A stretch of 64,000 nt of DNA from Ursus arctos (lineage: Eukaryota; Chordata; Mammalia; Carnivora; Ursidae), in the NCBI RefSeq assembly GCF_023065955.2, contig NW_026622763.1, positions 79,527,299 to 79,591,298 on the forward strand. Direction: 5' to 3'. Made by a program: the position numbers and the translations under genes. Shown piece after piece: positions 44,294 through 55,435 of this stretch. The notes under the pieces are model-generated. The model searched no databases. It was not told where the DNA came from and saw only the letters and a program-made list of their open reading frames with translations. How positions within the stretch are numbered: position 1 is the stretch's first letter; each line of letters starts with the position of its first letter.

Positions 44294-45466
44294 ATAAAAA
44301 AGAAAAGCCATTTTTCTTTAGGTCTCCATGGTACTTCTAATTTTAAATGAGTACCTTTATTTAAAATTGAGAAAAATTGTGGTTCCCTTACCTTATTTTA
44401 TAGAGCTGAAAAACACTTGGGTAATGAGAGACAAAAGAGCAGTTTGAATTTGAAACCAATTAGCAACAACTTGAATAAAATACACCTTTTTTATTACCCA
44501 AGTGTGATATAAGTATAAATATTGCTTTCCCATTTATTTAAAAAGACCAATAGCCAACATTTGGTATGAGAACAACAGACTCCTAGACTCATTGTGTTAG
44601 GTGTATGAATTTCTATTCCTGCCCACGTGTGTAATTTATTTTGTTTTGCATAACCACAAATTGGTTAAAACCATTATAATGTGCTAAAATATAGCCATCT
44701 CTTTGAAACCCAGTACTGTTGTTTGCATCGATAACTTCTTGAATCTGTGAATCTTACAAATCAAGAATATTGTAATTTCGGCAGCCATCTTTCTGATTGG
44801 TTCACAGATTTTCTGTTCTTTAATTTCCTAAAAAATTCCATCATTTTCTTGTTATTTATCTGAAAATGAACTAGTATAATTCAAACTGTCTTCTCTTCCT
44901 CTCTACCTTTTCATTAAAAAAAAAAAGGCAATCTTTGCAATGGCCTTTTATATGTAAATCTTATTTTGCCTCTAACCATTATTGAGCTTTGTAGAAGCTA
45001 ACACTTTAAAAACCTGTGGCAAATAGAGCTATATTTTCAGTCTCTATAGAACCTTCTTTAAAATGAGGTGACCAACCTCTACTCAAGACTGAGATTATAC
45101 ATTATGCTGTCAATGTATAATTATCGGTCTACTATTTGTAATTTCTCTGTGCTAAAGTATCCCATTTGCTATTGAATGCTACTTAAAGGAACATCATTGA
45201 TCTATACCACACATAGGAGTTTTGAAATCTTGCCATCAGAAGACATTGCACCCTTACAATAAAAGAGGCTCTGATTTTTTTTTTTTTTGCAAACAACTGC
45301 TTTACAGTTCTTTTTCAATTCAATATTACCCTTTGTTAAACTTTTAAAAGAAGTCTTCCTTGCGTTCTTTTGTTAAACTGCTACTGCATTCTTCATAGTC
45401 CAGGATGGTTTTACTAATTAAAATAATTTAGCTTTACCACTACCGAACCAACTGATACTAAAATAA
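44294..45466. other. AT-rich non-repetitive sequence, no gene seen
   Basis: No repeat body or exon supported. Short A11 and T12 runs near 44915 and 45278. Confidence 0.5.
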
Positions 45467-45719
45467 GCCTTATAATAATTATTTTTTTAAATTTGATTTT
45501 TAAAAATTTACTTGAGAAAGAGAGAGAGTGAGCGATCTTGGGTGTGGGGGTGGGAGGAAGAGCAGAAGGAAAGGGACAAGCAGACTCCATGCTGAATGCG
45601 AGCCCTACACAGGCCTGGATCCCACAACCCTAAGATCATAACCTGAGCCGAAATCAAGAGTCCATCGCCTAACTGATGGAGCCACCCAGGAGCCCCTAAA
45701 ACGCTTTATAATAATTATT
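45467..45719 (-). mobile_element. Can-SINE with 17-bp target-site duplication
   Basis: Body 45484-45702. GCCTTATAATAATTATT at 45467-45483 and GCTTTATAATAATTATT at 45703-45719, one mismatch. Diverged body, so one of the older copies of the cluster. Confidence 0.93.
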
Positions 45720-45793
45720 AAGCACGTTAATTGCAATATTGTGCCTTACCATTATTAATTGTTATGATGGGGACCTGGCCATAGACCTTAATT

Positions 45794-46018
45794 TGGCTTT
45801 TTTTTTTTCTTTAAAGATTTTATTTATTTATTTGACAGAGATAGAGACAGCCAGTGAGAGAGGGAACACGAGCAGGGAGAGTGGGAGAGGAAGAAGCAGG
45901 CTCATAGCGGAGGAGCCTGATGTGGGGCTCGATCCCAGAACTCTGGGATCACGCCCTGAGCCGAAGGCAGACGCTTAACCGCTGTGCCACCCAGGCGCCC
46001 TGGCTTTTTTTTTTTTTT
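45794..46018 (-). mobile_element. Can-SINE (bear-like sub-family)
   Basis: Body about 45809-46000 ('gatcacgccctgagccgaag', head 'gtgccacccaggcgccc'). TGGC followed by a T-run occurs on both sides (45794 and 46001), the target duplication. Confidence 0.94.
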
Positions 46019-46164
46019 AACTTAACCTGTAAGTAACACACCCTCAGTATTCAATACTAAGCTAGATGTTATTTATTTCCATTTACAGTCTCTTCCAATG
46101 AACTTTATCAAGTACCTTTGGAAATGTTGTAAAATTTCCATCCTGTGGGTAACCCTTAACTTCT

Positions 46165-46420
46165 ATTTTATTTACATTAATTTAATTTAATTTAATTTAA
46201 TTTAAAGATTTTATTTATTTATTTATTTATTGGACCGAGAGAGACACAGTGAGAGAGGGACCACCAGCAGGGGGAGTGGGAGAGGGAGAAGTAGGCTTCC
46301 CGTTGAGCAGGGAGCCCGATGCGGGGCTGGATCCCAGGACCCTGGGATCATGACCTGAGCCAAAGGGAGATGCTTAACGACTGAGCCACCCAGGTGCCCC
46401 GATTTTATTTAGATTAATTT
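46165..46420 (-). mobile_element. Can-SINE with 19-bp duplication and expanded (TTTAA)n tail
   Basis: Body 46184-46401. ATTTTATTTACATTAATTT (46165-46183) and ATTTTATTTAGATTAATTT (46402-46420) differ at one base. The reverse-strand tail is an array of about five TTTAA units instead of a poly-T. Confidence 0.94.
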
Positions 46421-46849
46421 CAATGCATGTCTTGGCAAGAGGTAAATTTTCTATTATTAGATTATAATTATAAAAGATAGTTATAGCAATTTTTTAAAAT
46501 TCTACTCAATTTTCAGAAATTCTGAAATGTCCCTGAAAGGTTTGTTGTTGTTGCTGTTTTCAAATTAAGATTGGGCATTAATTGGAATAGTATTTATTTT
46601 TGTCTTTTGTTATCTAATTTTAGTTGCATCTGTTTATTTTATAAAAGTACCTTGATCCATTTGATGATCTTTTATATGTTTCACTGCATTTTCTTCAACT
46701 TTGTCTTATTCAGAATTGATTTGGGTTCCACGCTTTGATAATGCTACTAATCTTCTTTTAAGATTTTTAATATATATGTAGATAGTGAGTGTATTACTGA
46801 ATCAGTGCTTACTGAATTAAGCAGCCTATTGATTCTTATTTAAAGACAG

Positions 46850-47040
46850 ACAGTGCAGTGAGGTGAAAAGAGGCTAGGCTTTGGAGTAAGATCAACTTGG
46901 GATTGCATCCTGGCTTCTCTCTGTTCCTGGGAAAAATGACACAAACTCTAAGTTGGTAAGTGGTTATGAGAAATAGCAGAGATAACATATAGAAATCCCT
47001 GATACATAGCAGTACTTCAATGTTCCTCCTTCCTCCCTTG
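46850..47040 (+). mobile_element. MIR SINE relic, sense
   Basis: 'gaaaagaggctaggctttgg', 'agtaagatcaacttgggatt', 'gcatcctggcttctctctgt' and a 'gatacatagcagtacttcaa' close follow sense MIR order. Confidence 0.7.
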
Positions 47041-47813
47041 AGTTTAACTAAATGAAAGAGAAGGTAAATATTCCAAAGAAGCAACTGGAAGGGTAGTGAT
47101 GTTTTGGGCTGTAGTCATGGAACAGCGCTGGCTGGTGGCCGACAGGGCCTTGCCTGGAGTGGAGGGCGTGGTAGGAGAGGAGGGGAGAGAGAGAGGAGGC
47201 AGAGTAGGGCTTCTGACCTTTCTTGCTGGTTTTGCTCTTACAGCTATAGCTCTCACTTCCCTTCAAATCTGTTTAACCGATTATGGTTCAGTCTAAGATT
47301 TCTGTTGAAAGAAAAATGGCTTTACTTTTTAAAAACAAGATATTTTAATGTCCAAATCTAAGCATACTCTGGATTACTAAATGTAACTGTTTTTTAAAAC
47401 TTTGTACAGGATGCGTTAATACTAAAAAAAGGGGGGGGGTTGTTTGCCTTCTGGAATGCTTCCGAAGGGAGCACCTTCCGCCTCAGATGTCTGCTGTAGG
47501 TAAGGGACTGAGCACTCACTGGGTACAATGGGAAAATGCCAGTAGGTGCTGTGGATAAAAAGTAGAGTGGGGGGTGTTAAAATTAGATTTTACTGGGCAG
47601 CTGCTCCCTACTTAGGGTGTTCAAGGTGAATGAACTCAGCTTACAATTTGGGTTAATGGGGGGAGGGGGAAGTCTCCTGAGGACCAGTGGCAGCATCCAG
47701 TGGTTTTTAAGACCTTAAAACATTCCTGGAAATGAAAAGTTGCTAAGTCAGGAGGAGTGGAAACAGACAAGGATAACTTGTGAAAGACTAAGGCACTTCA
47801 GGGGTTAATATAA
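47041..47813. other. non-repetitive sequence with G-rich patches
   Basis: Two G-rich patches (A7G9 at 47424-47439 and 'ggggggaggggg' near 47649) do not satisfy the four-tract quadruplex rule. Overlapping frames at 47044-47361 on both strands are shadows in a purine-rich stretch. Confidence 0.45.
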
Positions 47814-48048
47814 GAAAATGAAAACTGAGGGGCGCCTGGGTAGCTCAGTCATTAAGCGTCTGCCTTCGGCTCAGGGCATCATCCAGGCATTCTGGGATCA
47901 AGCCCCACATCAGGCTCCTCCGCTATGAGCCTGCTTCTTCTTCTCCCACTCCCCCTGCTTGTGTTCCCTCTCTCGCTGGCTGTCTCTCTCTCTGTCAACT
48001 AAATAAATAAAATCTTAAAAAAAAAAAAAGAAAAGAAAACGAAACTGA
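47814..48048 (+). mobile_element. Can-SINE (bear-like sub-family) with imperfect target-site duplication
   Basis: Body 47829-48034, head 'ggggcgcctgggtagctcag', 'ctgggatcaagccccacatc' B-box region. GAAAATGAAAACTGA (47814-47828) and GAAAACGAAACTGA (48035-48048). Confidence 0.92.
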
Positions 48049-49734
48049 CGGGCCTTTCAGATAAGATGGAAGGCAGAGAGAACAAGACTTGTCAGGGGCA
48101 GTTGCGGCTATTTCTGTAATTCTGACTAAGGTGATTGTGCTAATAAACATTGGTATTTTTAAAGAAGTTGGTTACAATTTGTGATTCATACAGTGCCACC
48201 TTTTATTCCTCACCTGGACCGTGTAACGGGTTAAGTATTTCTCCTTTGGCTAATCTGAGAGGAGACAGTGTATTATTTGGAAGTCACAGTAACCATTTGG
48301 TCAAAGAGCTAGAATGAACCCTGTTCGTGTCTTCTCTGTGTACGATTCTGGGGTACGTATCCTTGTCAGAATGCAACTCATTTACACTCAGGCTTTTCAT
48401 GCTTTGATGCACCACAATAACTCTGTCATCTCATTAAAAAAGTGAAAATTACAGTTGGAATGCCAAACTCTTTTTTCTTTTTTGTTTTCTCCTTCCATTG
48501 GCACATGTGTGTATGTGCGCACGCGCGTCTGAAGGAATGAATGTCAGGGAGGGAATTCTCTTCCCATGCCAGTTCTATCTATGGATGGTAGACCTTATTA
48601 TTAACTACAGAACACATGGTATCCGTACTCTTCTTATTTATTTATTTTGTTCATTGTGGCATCCAGGCTATAATTTGAGTGCCTTCTCTTTTATTGGTAA
48701 TTTAACAACTATTGTTGTATTTAATAACCATAGCCTAAATGATATATTAGCTGCCTACTAATATTTTAAAAGAAGTGAGTTCGAAATCTGTGGTCCTGTT
48801 CAGCCTGACTTCCAGCTATGGAGGAGGCTTTCTTTGTAATGTGGCCACCAAGTGGTGTTTTTCCCAAGCTTTTATGTTCTCCACTTTACATTTATTATTT
48901 AATCTGCATGATTTCCTAAAGCATTTGAATTCAGGTGCACAGGATGATCTCCTGGAGAATGCATGCTATTTACAGATAATGAATGTTCTTTGGAAATTTC
49001 AGCATCTCTCTAGAGAACTAGGTATATTGAAAAAAAAATTGAAGCAGAGAAGATAATTCTTTTGGAAAAGTGAAAAACGTTTAAGTTTTTTTTAGCAACT
49101 AGGAGAATATCTTTGGAAGACTATGACTAGATCAATGATAGATGCTCTGAATCCACAGGGCCATGCTTCTTGGTCTTGGCATTAAAGGCTTAAATTGTAA
49201 TATACCTTCTATTTTTTTATTTGAAGGTAAATTATATTATGCAATAAAATCTCTCTGGAGGAAAATTCCCAATGCAGCTAATTTCTCTGGAGAACCCTGC
49301 TGATAATATAGAAGAATTTATTCTTCTCAGAATTATTTTTTTTCTGTAGCTCTTAATAATAGAAGAGAAATTTTGGGCTCAGGCAAAGCCTTATTTTCAC
49401 GGGATTCAGAGTTCAGTCAGTGTATTATCATAAAATTGTGTCTTTTTATTGATATCGTAAGACTATCTTGACTTAGATTATTTCCCAGACTTATTTCTTT
49501 AAAGTTTTTCAAAAGTTCTCTTCCCTGTTTTTGATACCCATTGGATTCACTGCAAATTATATTGTTACTAGCCTGTCTATCATAATAATTTAAAACATTT
49601 TCTAAGCCCCTTGTTGCTATCCTATACCAAATGAGTTAAACAGATACAATTTCTTCCTTCTTTGAGTTTTTAATGCGCCAGAATAATGATAGCAAAGGAA
49701 ATAGTAAGGACATTCAGAAATACGAACGCATGTT
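48049..49734. other. non-repetitive sequence; possible conserved part 48080-48440
   Basis: 48080-48440 is repeat-free with TAAT/ATTA cores and several CpG and could be conserved. Plus frames at 48498 and 48775 (87 and 93 codons) do not resemble proteins. The alternating run at 48501-48528 is listed separately. Confidence 0.4.
48501..48528. repeat. 28-nt perfect alternating purine-pyrimidine run (Z-DNA-prone)
   Basis: From GCACATGTGTGT through GCGCACGCGCGT every step alternates purine and pyrimidine, with a GC/CG-rich right half, the composition most favourable to left-handed DNA. Confidence 0.9.
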
Positions 49735-49930
49735 ATGACTTCTTAACCAATGTATCTTACAAATTTTGAGCTAAAAGGAAATTTAAATATACTTATGTAT
49801 AATTATCACCTATTGAAGGTGAAATTGAATCCTATATAAATGAGTCACCCAAGTTCATACAAAACACCAGTGGAAGAAATTGAACTGAAATACCAGATCT
49901 CTTCCTTGACCATTTTTCTTGTGTGTCAGA
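49735..49930 (-). mobile_element. MIR SINE relic, antisense
   Basis: 'ttgaaggtgaaattgaatcc', 'gagtcacccaagttcatac' and 'ggaagaaattgaactgaaat' then 'ccagatctcttccttgacc' correspond to the antisense MIR core and 5' part. Confidence 0.6.
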
Positions 49931-50119
49931 CTTCCAGGATAGTAAAAGATGTTAGTAATATCTTTAAGCTGTTTTACCACGTGGGAATATCTTTTTTTTT
50001 TTTTTAAGTATGATATTTGGAGTTGTACAATGGGGGGGTGGATTGCTACCATTCTTTTCATACAAAAATAATTACTTTAACATTTACATAATTCTTTACA
50101 AGGAATTAAAGTCTGGGAG

Positions 50120-50215
50120 ATACAAGAGACTGACTTAAGTATCAGAGAGTCAAGAGGGGAAGAACTAGAGCCTAGATTCTGTTGATCTTGATGCCATGCT
50201 TCTATAATTCTTGAA
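50120..50215 (-). mobile_element. possible MIR fragment, antisense
   Basis: 'gaactagagcctagattctg' and 'ttgatgccatgcttctataa' echo the antisense MIR 'gaacccaggtctg...cccatgctctt' part. Short and diverged. Confidence 0.35.
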
Positions 50216-50639
50216 ATCTCTGTGAACCAGAAGAATTAGCAGCACCTAAAAGAATAATTGATGCTATCAAACATCCAAAAAAGATTGTCTAGCCAGAATA
50301 GTGGTTTCCTTTTTCTGTAGGTCTGTGAGATTGCCTGACCAGGGAGTTTCCATAAAGGTAGTATATTTGACTTGGGTGAAATGTATTAAGCAAACAAACA
50401 GAAAACAACTCTCATGAGACTTTATGGCCTAGATAAGAGCATGAAACTGGGTGACAAAACAGATGAGTGGATTTATACTGTCAGTTGTGTTCTTCAGCAA
50501 AACTGGTTTCTGTTTCTTGTAACTGATTACAGCCAAATGGTAATTTATTACCGAAAGTTTACGTATGTCAAGGGCCTGCGGCAGGGTTCAGATGTTATGC
50601 CATTAGAGCCCATGCACACAATTATGCCTTAAAACAAGG

Positions 50640-50930
50640 AAGGACACTGTCATATACTCTTGTCAAGAGTGTAAATAGGTTCAAGTATTTGGGGAAAGTA
50701 ATTTGTCTATATCTATTAAAACTAAAAATGCACATATTTTTTCACCTAGAAATAACATGGCTAGTAATCCATTCTATAGAAATAAAATAAAAAAAGTTAT
50801 AGATACGTATCCAAGAATACTTACTGCAGCATTGTTAATAATGGTTCCAAAAAAAAAAGAAACCTAAGTGCTCATTTATATCCCTCATATTAGAATAGTT
50901 GGAAGTATATGCCACATACATGCTATTCAT
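50640..50930 (+). mobile_element. L1-type 3' fragment, sense
   Basis: 'gagtgtaaataggttcaagt', 'ggggaaagtaatttgtctat', 'atctattaaaactaaaaatg', 'ctgcagcattgttaataatg' and 'aacctaagtgctcatttata' are sense phrases of an old LINE-1 3' region. Confidence 0.75.
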
Positions 50931-50999
50931 CCCTCCTTTACACATGAGGTAAATCTATGTGCACTACTCTTGGAACGTGTCTATCCAAGATATAGAGTG

Positions 51000-51680
51000 C
51001 AGTGGCAATAGGGACAGATATGGGGCCAGAATACTTGGGTTTGATGAGAGGTTTTCCACTTCTTAACTCTGAGACTAAAGGCATGTCACTTAACTTGTGA
51101 ATGCTTCAGTGTCCTCACCTGGTGCATTAGGGTTCTCCAGAGAAACAGAACCGACAGGTATGTGTGTGAGTGTGTATGTGTGTATAAAGAGATTCATTAT
51201 AGGTATTAGCTCATACAACCATGGAGTCTGGCAAATCCTCAGATCTACAGGGTGAATAGTCAGCAAGCTGGAGATCCAGGAGACCTGATGGTTTACTTCT
51301 GGTTTGAGTCCAAAGGCCTGAGGACCAGGAGCTAATGTTTCAGTTTGAATGCAAAGGCAGGAAAAAAGCTGATGTCCTAGTTCCAAGACTGAAGAATTCT
51401 CTTTTACTTGTAGTGGGTCAACTTTTTTGTTCTACCTGGTCCTTCAGCCTATTGGATGAGGCCCAACCCATAATTAGGAAGAACAATCTGCTTTATTCCA
51501 TCTACTATGTAAGGGTCTCATCCCAGATCCTCACAACAGAAGCACTCAGAATAATATGTGAGCAGACATACGTGGCTCAGTTAGGGTGACACTTAAAATT
51601 GACCATCACACTTGTAAAATGAATATAGTAAGATAACTGCCATGAAAGCTTACAGAATTGATTGTTAATAGTGGTTTCCT
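51000..51680 (+). mobile_element. MIR SINE relic split by an LTR-like element
   Basis: Left half: 'tacttgggtttgatgagagg', 'acttcttaactctgagac', 'aaggcatgtcacttaacttg', 'gcttcagtgtcctcacct'. Right half resumes at 51611 with 'cttgtaaaatgaatatag' and 'taagataactgcc'. Joined, they give the standard MIR order. Confidence 0.8.
51123..51610. mobile_element. LTR-like ancient repeat inserted in MIR
   Basis: Begins 'tgcattagggttctccagag' and ends 'aattgaccatcaca', so TG...CA borders; internal 'ctggagatccaggagacctg' and 'ttggatgaggcccaacccat' are familiar mammalian repeat phrases. I believe it is a MaLR/ERVL-type solo LTR read antisense, but I cannot fix the name. The 84-codon plus frame at 51335 lies inside and is not a gene. 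Confidence 0.6.
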
Positions 51681-51946
51681 TGAGAGTTGGCAAGTTGATG
51701 GTGGTGGGTAGAGTTCAGAGAGTTTTGAAAGGGACTTTGACTTAGTTTATGTACTTTTTAAAAGTGGTGTGACGATGGGTGATTTTACTTTTGGAATCAA
51801 AATAAAATGTGTTGCTCAATATTCCAGTGTATGAATCAGCTGTAATTAATGCAGTATTTCCTTTGTTGAACATTTTGATTTTTTTTAAGACTATTTTTTC
51901 ATGTAAGAGAAAGGGAAGCATTCCAAATAAAAGAAATGGCATATGG

Positions 51947-52046
51947 AGTGCCTGGGTGGCTCATTCAGTTAAGCATCTGTCTTTGGCTCTGGTCATGATC
52001 TCAGGGTCCCCGGATCTAGCCTGCATCAGGCTCTCTGCTCAGCAGG
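51947..52046 (+). mobile_element. Can-SINE, 3'-truncated
   Basis: Head 'gagtgcctgggtggctcatt' through 'catcaggctctctgctcag' and then breaks at 'cagggtatgtaggg'. No tail, no target duplication: the second tail-less copy of the window. Confidence 0.85.
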
Positions 52047-52084
52047 GTATGTAGGGATACCCTGTATAAATGGATAGATAGAAC

Positions 52085-52350
52085 ATTATGAGCTGATTAG
52101 GTGTTGAAAGTAGAGTACAGGTCTACCCGCTTTCAGAAGGTATTCCAAGCAAAAAATGTTCTTGGGAAGAAAGCTTGGAAAACAGGATTGAATGAAGAAA
52201 CAGTGTAATAGTGACCTGGTTGAAGAGAAGGCAAGTGGGGAATACGTAAGAGGTTGCAAAGAGAAGGAAAGTTTCCCAGGATTTTGAAGATTTTATAAGA
52301 GGTTGAGAATTTTGATTCTTTCCTTAAGTATAATATAGCATCAGTGGGCC
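52085..52350 (-). mobile_element. probable L2-type relic, antisense
   Basis: 'ctttcagaaggtattccaag', 'aatgttcttgggaagaaag', 'gattttataagaggttgag' and 'tttgattctttccttaagt' have the purine-rich antisense L2 style. Weaker than the other copies. Confidence 0.4.
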
Positions 52351-52391
52351 AAGACCTTAAAAAAAAAAAATTAATCTCAGTGAACTTAATC

Positions 52392-52415
52392 TTTTTTTTT
52401 TTTTTTAAAGAACAG

Positions 52416-52450
<35 letters not shown>
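52392..52450. repeat. two poly-T tracts (T15 and T33)
   Basis: T15 at 52392-52406, 11 bases 'aaagaacagaa', then T33 at 52418-52450. No SINE body adjoins either run. Confidence 0.93.
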
Positions 52451-52451
<1 letters not shown>

Positions 52452-52639
52452 TAAGGGAAGAGTTAGCTAAGCAGGGGAGACTGAGGAAGCAGAAAGTTAA
52501 GAGGAAGAAACCTGGGAGTACCCATGGTAAAAAAGGAATTGATTCTGTACTTTCTAGCTAAGGGAAGCAGGGGTTAAGATGAAGACAAAGTTAAATATTA
52601 GCAAGATTAAATGAAGATATTAAGAAGAAAATTTTTAAA

Positions 52640-54829
52640 ATGGAGTCAGAAATGACCCTAAGATGTGTGGCTTCTGAGGGCTTGCCTACACCTATGAATA
52701 AGGTCAGTTAAAAAAAAAAAAATCAGTTTTAGAACAGGATCTTTATGTAAGTGGTCTATAAAAGGGGTACCAAAGCAGTAATTTACGATTAACCAAAGAT
52801 GACAATTTCAATAAGTTGGTCATCATTTATCACTTCATTTTATAACATTTTGTTAGCATTTTTGTTTTCTTTGTGTGTCTGTGAGGATTTGAAATACGAA
52901 GTACATAGACATGCTTAATAATGCCTGAGGAAATGAAGGAACAAATAAATAAGTGCACAAACAAGCCAGTATGTGGGAGATCATTGTTTCCAGTTGTGCT
53001 GGGGCAGGAGATGGAGTACATGCTCAGATGATTCCAGGTTAGGAAGGAAGCTTAAATGCCCTCCTGTACTGAGGCCCCAACACAATGCCAGGTACACCAT
53101 AAACTCAGTGCTTGGGAGCTGCTATTATCATCAACATCCTTGGTCTCCCCAACGTCAGAGGTCTTGACAACAAAGAAGTCTAGAGAACACCAATGGCCAG
53201 AAGTCATGACAGCGCTTGTATTTTCTAGTTTCTATATCCTTTTGGGAGATAAGAGCTCATCAGTATATCTTCAGTAATTCAGAAAAGTTTTCTCTTTTAA
53301 ATTTCCAATGATATCTCCATTTCATAAAGGTAGAATAATGTTATCAGAATTGCTTCTGGGCACCGAATCCTTTATTTCTATCTGCTTAACAGTGCTTTTC
53401 AGTGAGGCACTAAATGTGAATTTCACTTGTGCCACAAAGTATATGTGGCTTTTTGTCAATGTCAACAGGAAGTTGCAATTGACATCTGCCCATAGCAACA
53501 ATTTACTTGAAAGTTTTAGAGAAATAAAACATATATTTAAACAAACTAATATATTATTGGATACAATAAAATCTTTGCATGAATTTGTTGGTTGGAATAC
53601 TGGAATTTAAAAACAGTTTGGTATCAGTAAAGGCCATTTTAGAAATGTTCCCAGTCTTCTAGACTCTAATATTTATTTGGGTTATTCATTTAGCTTTGTT
53701 TCTTGACGGGGTATGTGGGTCATTTTGGCTTAATTGTTTTAGAAACGTTATATGAGAACTTCAAAGCAAGTTCAATAGATTAATCTGCAACATAAAAATG
53801 CATGACAATTTGGAAGTGATGTTTATTCTCAACTTGTATACCTTGTTGTAAAATTATTGTAACCTTGTAGTCACATTTTTTTATACCTTTGGATCTTACC
53901 TAGATTGCCTTAAAGGACTAATCCAGATATTTAATGCAGTTGACCCTAAATTTGCATTGGATATCGTGTTGTATTAATTGTAGATCACTTATATTAGTGT
54001 TTTGACTTTTATTGTATTCTTATGTGTGTAAAGAAGATATTTCTCTCCACATAAACATAAACTGTAGTGATAGTTTTATCACATTTTAAAAGTGTAAAGT
54101 ATACAGATTTCAAGTGCATTTCAAGCAGTAGGTTTGTCTGAAGGAGATACAGATATGAAGGACTGATAAGAATTGATCTTGTAGCATGCCCAAAGTGTGT
54201 TTGCCTTTTGATATTGAATATAGCAAGTCTGCCAAATCATTGAGCAGCAGGAAAAAAAAGTTTGATTTGGAAATGGCTAAATATAAAACTCTCTGAAAAA
54301 CCAACAGGGATAAGCAAGGAATGTTTGAGTTTTTCTTTGTTTATCTCTGTTATTATAGATCTATTTTATTTCAGCTCTTGTTTGTTCCTTCGGCCCTGCA
54401 TTTATCAGAATACTTCCATGTTCACCTGGCTAATCTGAATACTAACCATAACAAATAGATGTTTGGAAGCATTAAAGTGATGACTTTCAAAGGGGCTATT
54501 ATCATTTATCATGGAAATGAATTCAGCCCACTGATGGTAATTTAGCCTACAGGTAAAATGAGCATCATATGTTTATAAAATGAATTTTTCAAATGTTTGA
54601 TTTTCTCAAAATAATGTTTCCTAAGGATGCAATATTGCATTTAATATTATGTTCACAGGAGATACTTTATCTCATAAATCCCCAAATTCTCTGCTTAACC
54701 ATCATAGAAGGATTTTGAGAGATTGGTTCCGAAAAATAGTCAGTGGACAAAATTCCATAACTTTTTATAGAAATATCCTATTTTATCATATTTTTTGTAT
54801 GTTCTCTGTATTATAGGTTAGTTATGATC
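52640..54829. other. non-repetitive sequence; possible conserved part 54310-54560
   Basis: No gene supported. A 100-codon plus frame at 53308 is AT-rich and domainless. 54310-54560 has a low-drift look ('gttccttcggccctgcattt', 'cacctggctaatctgaatac') and is a weak conserved-element candidate. Confidence 0.4.
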
Positions 54830-54990
54830 TTGGGCTCCGAAATGAGACTTTCTGGACTTGACTCCAGCCCCACCACTGAAGAACTGTGTCATACTGCTTT
54901 AGTTTTCTCCTCTGATGACAGTACTAACCCTATTTGACTATGAGAGGATTATGAGATAAAGCAAACGTACACAGAGCCACAGTTCTCATG
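54830..54990 (+). mobile_element. MIR SINE relic, sense
   Basis: 'atcttgggctccgaaatgag', 'cttgactccagccccaccac', 'gaagaactgtgtcatactgc' and 'ggattatgagataaagc' follow sense MIR order. Confidence 0.75.
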
Positions 54991-55166
54991 GTACCCATAC
55001 TGTGAGCTAAGGCACCCAGGAGGCACTACAGAAAATTCACAGGGTCACTGCACAGTATTTTAAACTTCTGTGGAACACCAAACGGACTGTTAGCCTGTGT
55101 TATTTTGGTTTCAAAATTAGATATTTTCTTCTTTTTGAGGGTGTCATCTCTTTGTGTAGCTGGGCT

Positions 55167-55193
55167 TTTTTTGTTTGTTTGTTTGTTTGTTTT
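55167..55193. repeat. (TTTG)n microsatellite
   Basis: T6 then about four GTTT units. Confidence 0.9.
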
Positions 55194-55207
55194 CAGTTGC
55201 TATGATT

Positions 55208-55435
55208 AAAAAGCAAGTACTGGGGGCGCCTGGGTGGCACAGCAGTTAAGCGTCTGCCTTCGGCTCAGGGCGTGATCCCGGCGTTATGGGATCGAGCCCC
55301 ACATCGGGCTCCTCTGCTATGAGCCTGCTTCTTCCTCTCCCACTCCCCCTGCTTGTGTTCCCTCTCTCGCTGGCTGTCTCTATCCTGTCGAATAAATAAA
55401 TAAAATTTAAAAAAAAAAAAAAAAAGCAAGTACTG
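55208..55435 (+). mobile_element. Can-SINE, youngest-looking copy, 15-bp exact target-site duplication
   Basis: Body 55223-55420 with a full head (GGGCGCCTGGGTGGCACAG), 'gtgatcccggcgttatggga' and 'tcgagccccacatcgggctc' B-box region, complete CT-rich part and a clean A-tail. AAAAAGCAAGTACTG is identical at 55208-55222 and 55421-55435. The internal A-box (TGGCACAGCAG) and B-box (GGATCGAGCCC) of the RNA polymerase III promoter are both intact. Confidence 0.98.

Noticed and set aside
47640..47665. Possible G-quadruplex
   Set aside because: GGG, GGGGGG and GGGGG give only three separable tracts within loop limits; the A7G9 run at 47424-47439 is a single tract.
48498..49056. Two consecutive plus frames (87 and 93 codons)
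   Set aside because: Different frames, no domain, hydrophobic composition explained by T-rich sequence.
3504..55420. SINE heads read as tRNA genes
   Set aside because: They derive from tRNA-Lys but lack an intact cloverleaf and carry CT-rich and A-rich extensions; they are retroposons.
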